Assembly (NCBI GenBank): GCA_038213005.1 | Contig: JBBQTU010000256.1 | Location: forward strand, 1-5,180 | Source of the DNA: JBBQTU01 sp038213005 | GTDB lineage: Bacteria; Planctomycetota; Phycisphaerae; Tepidisphaerales; Tepidisphaeraceae | Reading direction: 5' to 3' | Length of the DNA stretch: 5,180 nucleotides | Shown: positions 5,041-5,180 of the stretch, one piece after another | How positions within the stretch are numbered: the stretch's first letter is position 1 | Layout of the letters: each line of letters opens with the position of its first letter | Notes under the pieces: generated by a model | The model's input: only the letters and a program-made list of their open reading frames with translations | Told to the model about the DNA's origin: nothing | Database searches by the model: none | Program-made: the position numbers and the translations under genes

Positions 5041-5169
5041 CGCATCCCCGTGTCCCCGTGTCCCCGCATCCCCGTGTCCCCGCATCCCCGCATCCCCGCA
5101 TCCCCGTGTCCCCGTGTCCCCGTGTCCCCGTGTCGCGTGTCCCCGTGTCGCGTGTCCCCGTGTCGCGTA
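5041..5169 (+). repeat. Tandem octamer array TCCCCG(TG/CA)
   Basis: After a partial unit CGCA (5041-5044), eleven exact 8-bp units run without a break from 5045 to 5132. All share TCCCCG. Units 3, 5, 6 and 7 end in CA and the other seven in TG. The array then changes to a 15-bp compound unit, TCGCGTG plus TCCCCGTG, present at 5133-5147 and 5148-5162, and ends with a truncated TCGCGTA (5163-5169). Because 8 is not a multiple of 3 and no unit junction creates a stop, all six frames are open; the + strand reads Pro/Ser/Val-rich in every frame. The minus strand has GGGG runs every 8 bases, a dense G-quadruplex motif. It is not CRISPR, since there are no spacers. Confidence 0.95.
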
Positions 5170-5180
5170 ACTGGAAACCG

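Larger units (their letters stand above)
4362..5180. other. Gene-free, repeat-dense intergenic region
   Basis: About 820 bp between the mnmG start and the window end hold no reading frame with recognisable protein character. The frames that stay open are driven by palindromes or the stop-free octamer array. At least four repeat types follow one another and are listed separately. No tRNA, rRNA or CRISPR is visible. Between the repeats, roughly 4571-4670 and 4891-5013 show no structure I can name. A gene may begin beyond the right edge, but no promoter or start for it is seen. Confidence 0.7.

Noticed and set aside
5041..5169. CRISPR array
   Set aside because: Units are 8 or 15 bp and directly abutting with no unique spacers.
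4869..5170. Small open frames on both strands over the octamer array
   Set aside because: They stay open only because the 8-bp repeat has no stop in any frame. The predicted peptides are simple Pro/Arg/Val or Gly/Asp/Thr repeats with no independent start context.

Overview
The window is about 5.2 kb of GC-rich bacterial DNA. It carries four protein genes over the first 4.4 kb and a gene-free, repeat-packed stretch of about 820 bp at the right end. The gene set is chromosomal housekeeping. The organism is probably a planctomycete-like bacterium, judging from an LMW-phosphatase with the P-loop CTGNYYRSR beside argB, high GC, and dispersed palindromes plus a TCCCCGTG-type tandem repeat. This assignment rests on memory of similar sequences and is tentative.

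Layout. At 1-112 there is a strong inverted repeat and a plausible promoter. At 113-586 (+) lies a low-molecular-weight protein tyrosine phosphatase-like gene. Its stop codon overlaps a perfect TTGACA -35 box that, with TACACT 17 bp further on, looks like the promoter of the arginine genes. At 647-1525 (+) is argB (N-acetylglutamate kinase) and at 1542-2462 (+) argF (ornithine carbamoyltransferase), 16 bp apart and evidently one transcription unit. On the opposite strand mnmG/gidA (tRNA U34 modification, 2463-4361) converges on argF so tightly that the two stop codons abut with no intervening base.

ArgB and ArgF catalyse two non-adjacent steps of arginine synthesis: phosphorylation of N-acetylglutamate, and carbamoylation of ornithine to citrulline. 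The intervening argC, argD and argJ/argE functions are not in the window. The ArgB N-terminal helix is of the type found in arginine-inhibited enzymes, so feedback control is likely at the protein level. The phosphatase has no evident role in this pathway. MnmG acts with MnmE (not in the window) on tRNA wobble uridine.

The most interesting structure is at the right. The region 4362-5180 holds no convincing gene but has several unrelated repeat types in a row: a three-hairpin palindromic element (about 4429-4570), a pair of inverted copies of a GTGGGGC...CGGCCGCCCATT repeat (4683-4713 and 4816-4870), further hairpins, and an array of eleven exact 8-bp units (TCCCCGTG/TCCCCGCA) that decays into 15-bp compound units (5041-5169). 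A short piece of the same octamer sequence, including a 16-bp exact match, lies inside the mnmG coding sequence in frame. There it encodes part of a roughly 27-residue Pro/Ser-rich insertion (residues 131-157) in the FAD-domain region. Both the array and the mnmG copy form G-quadruplex-type motifs on their G-rich strand. This suggests a mobile or expanding simple repeat that can enter genes because it has no stop codon in any frame.
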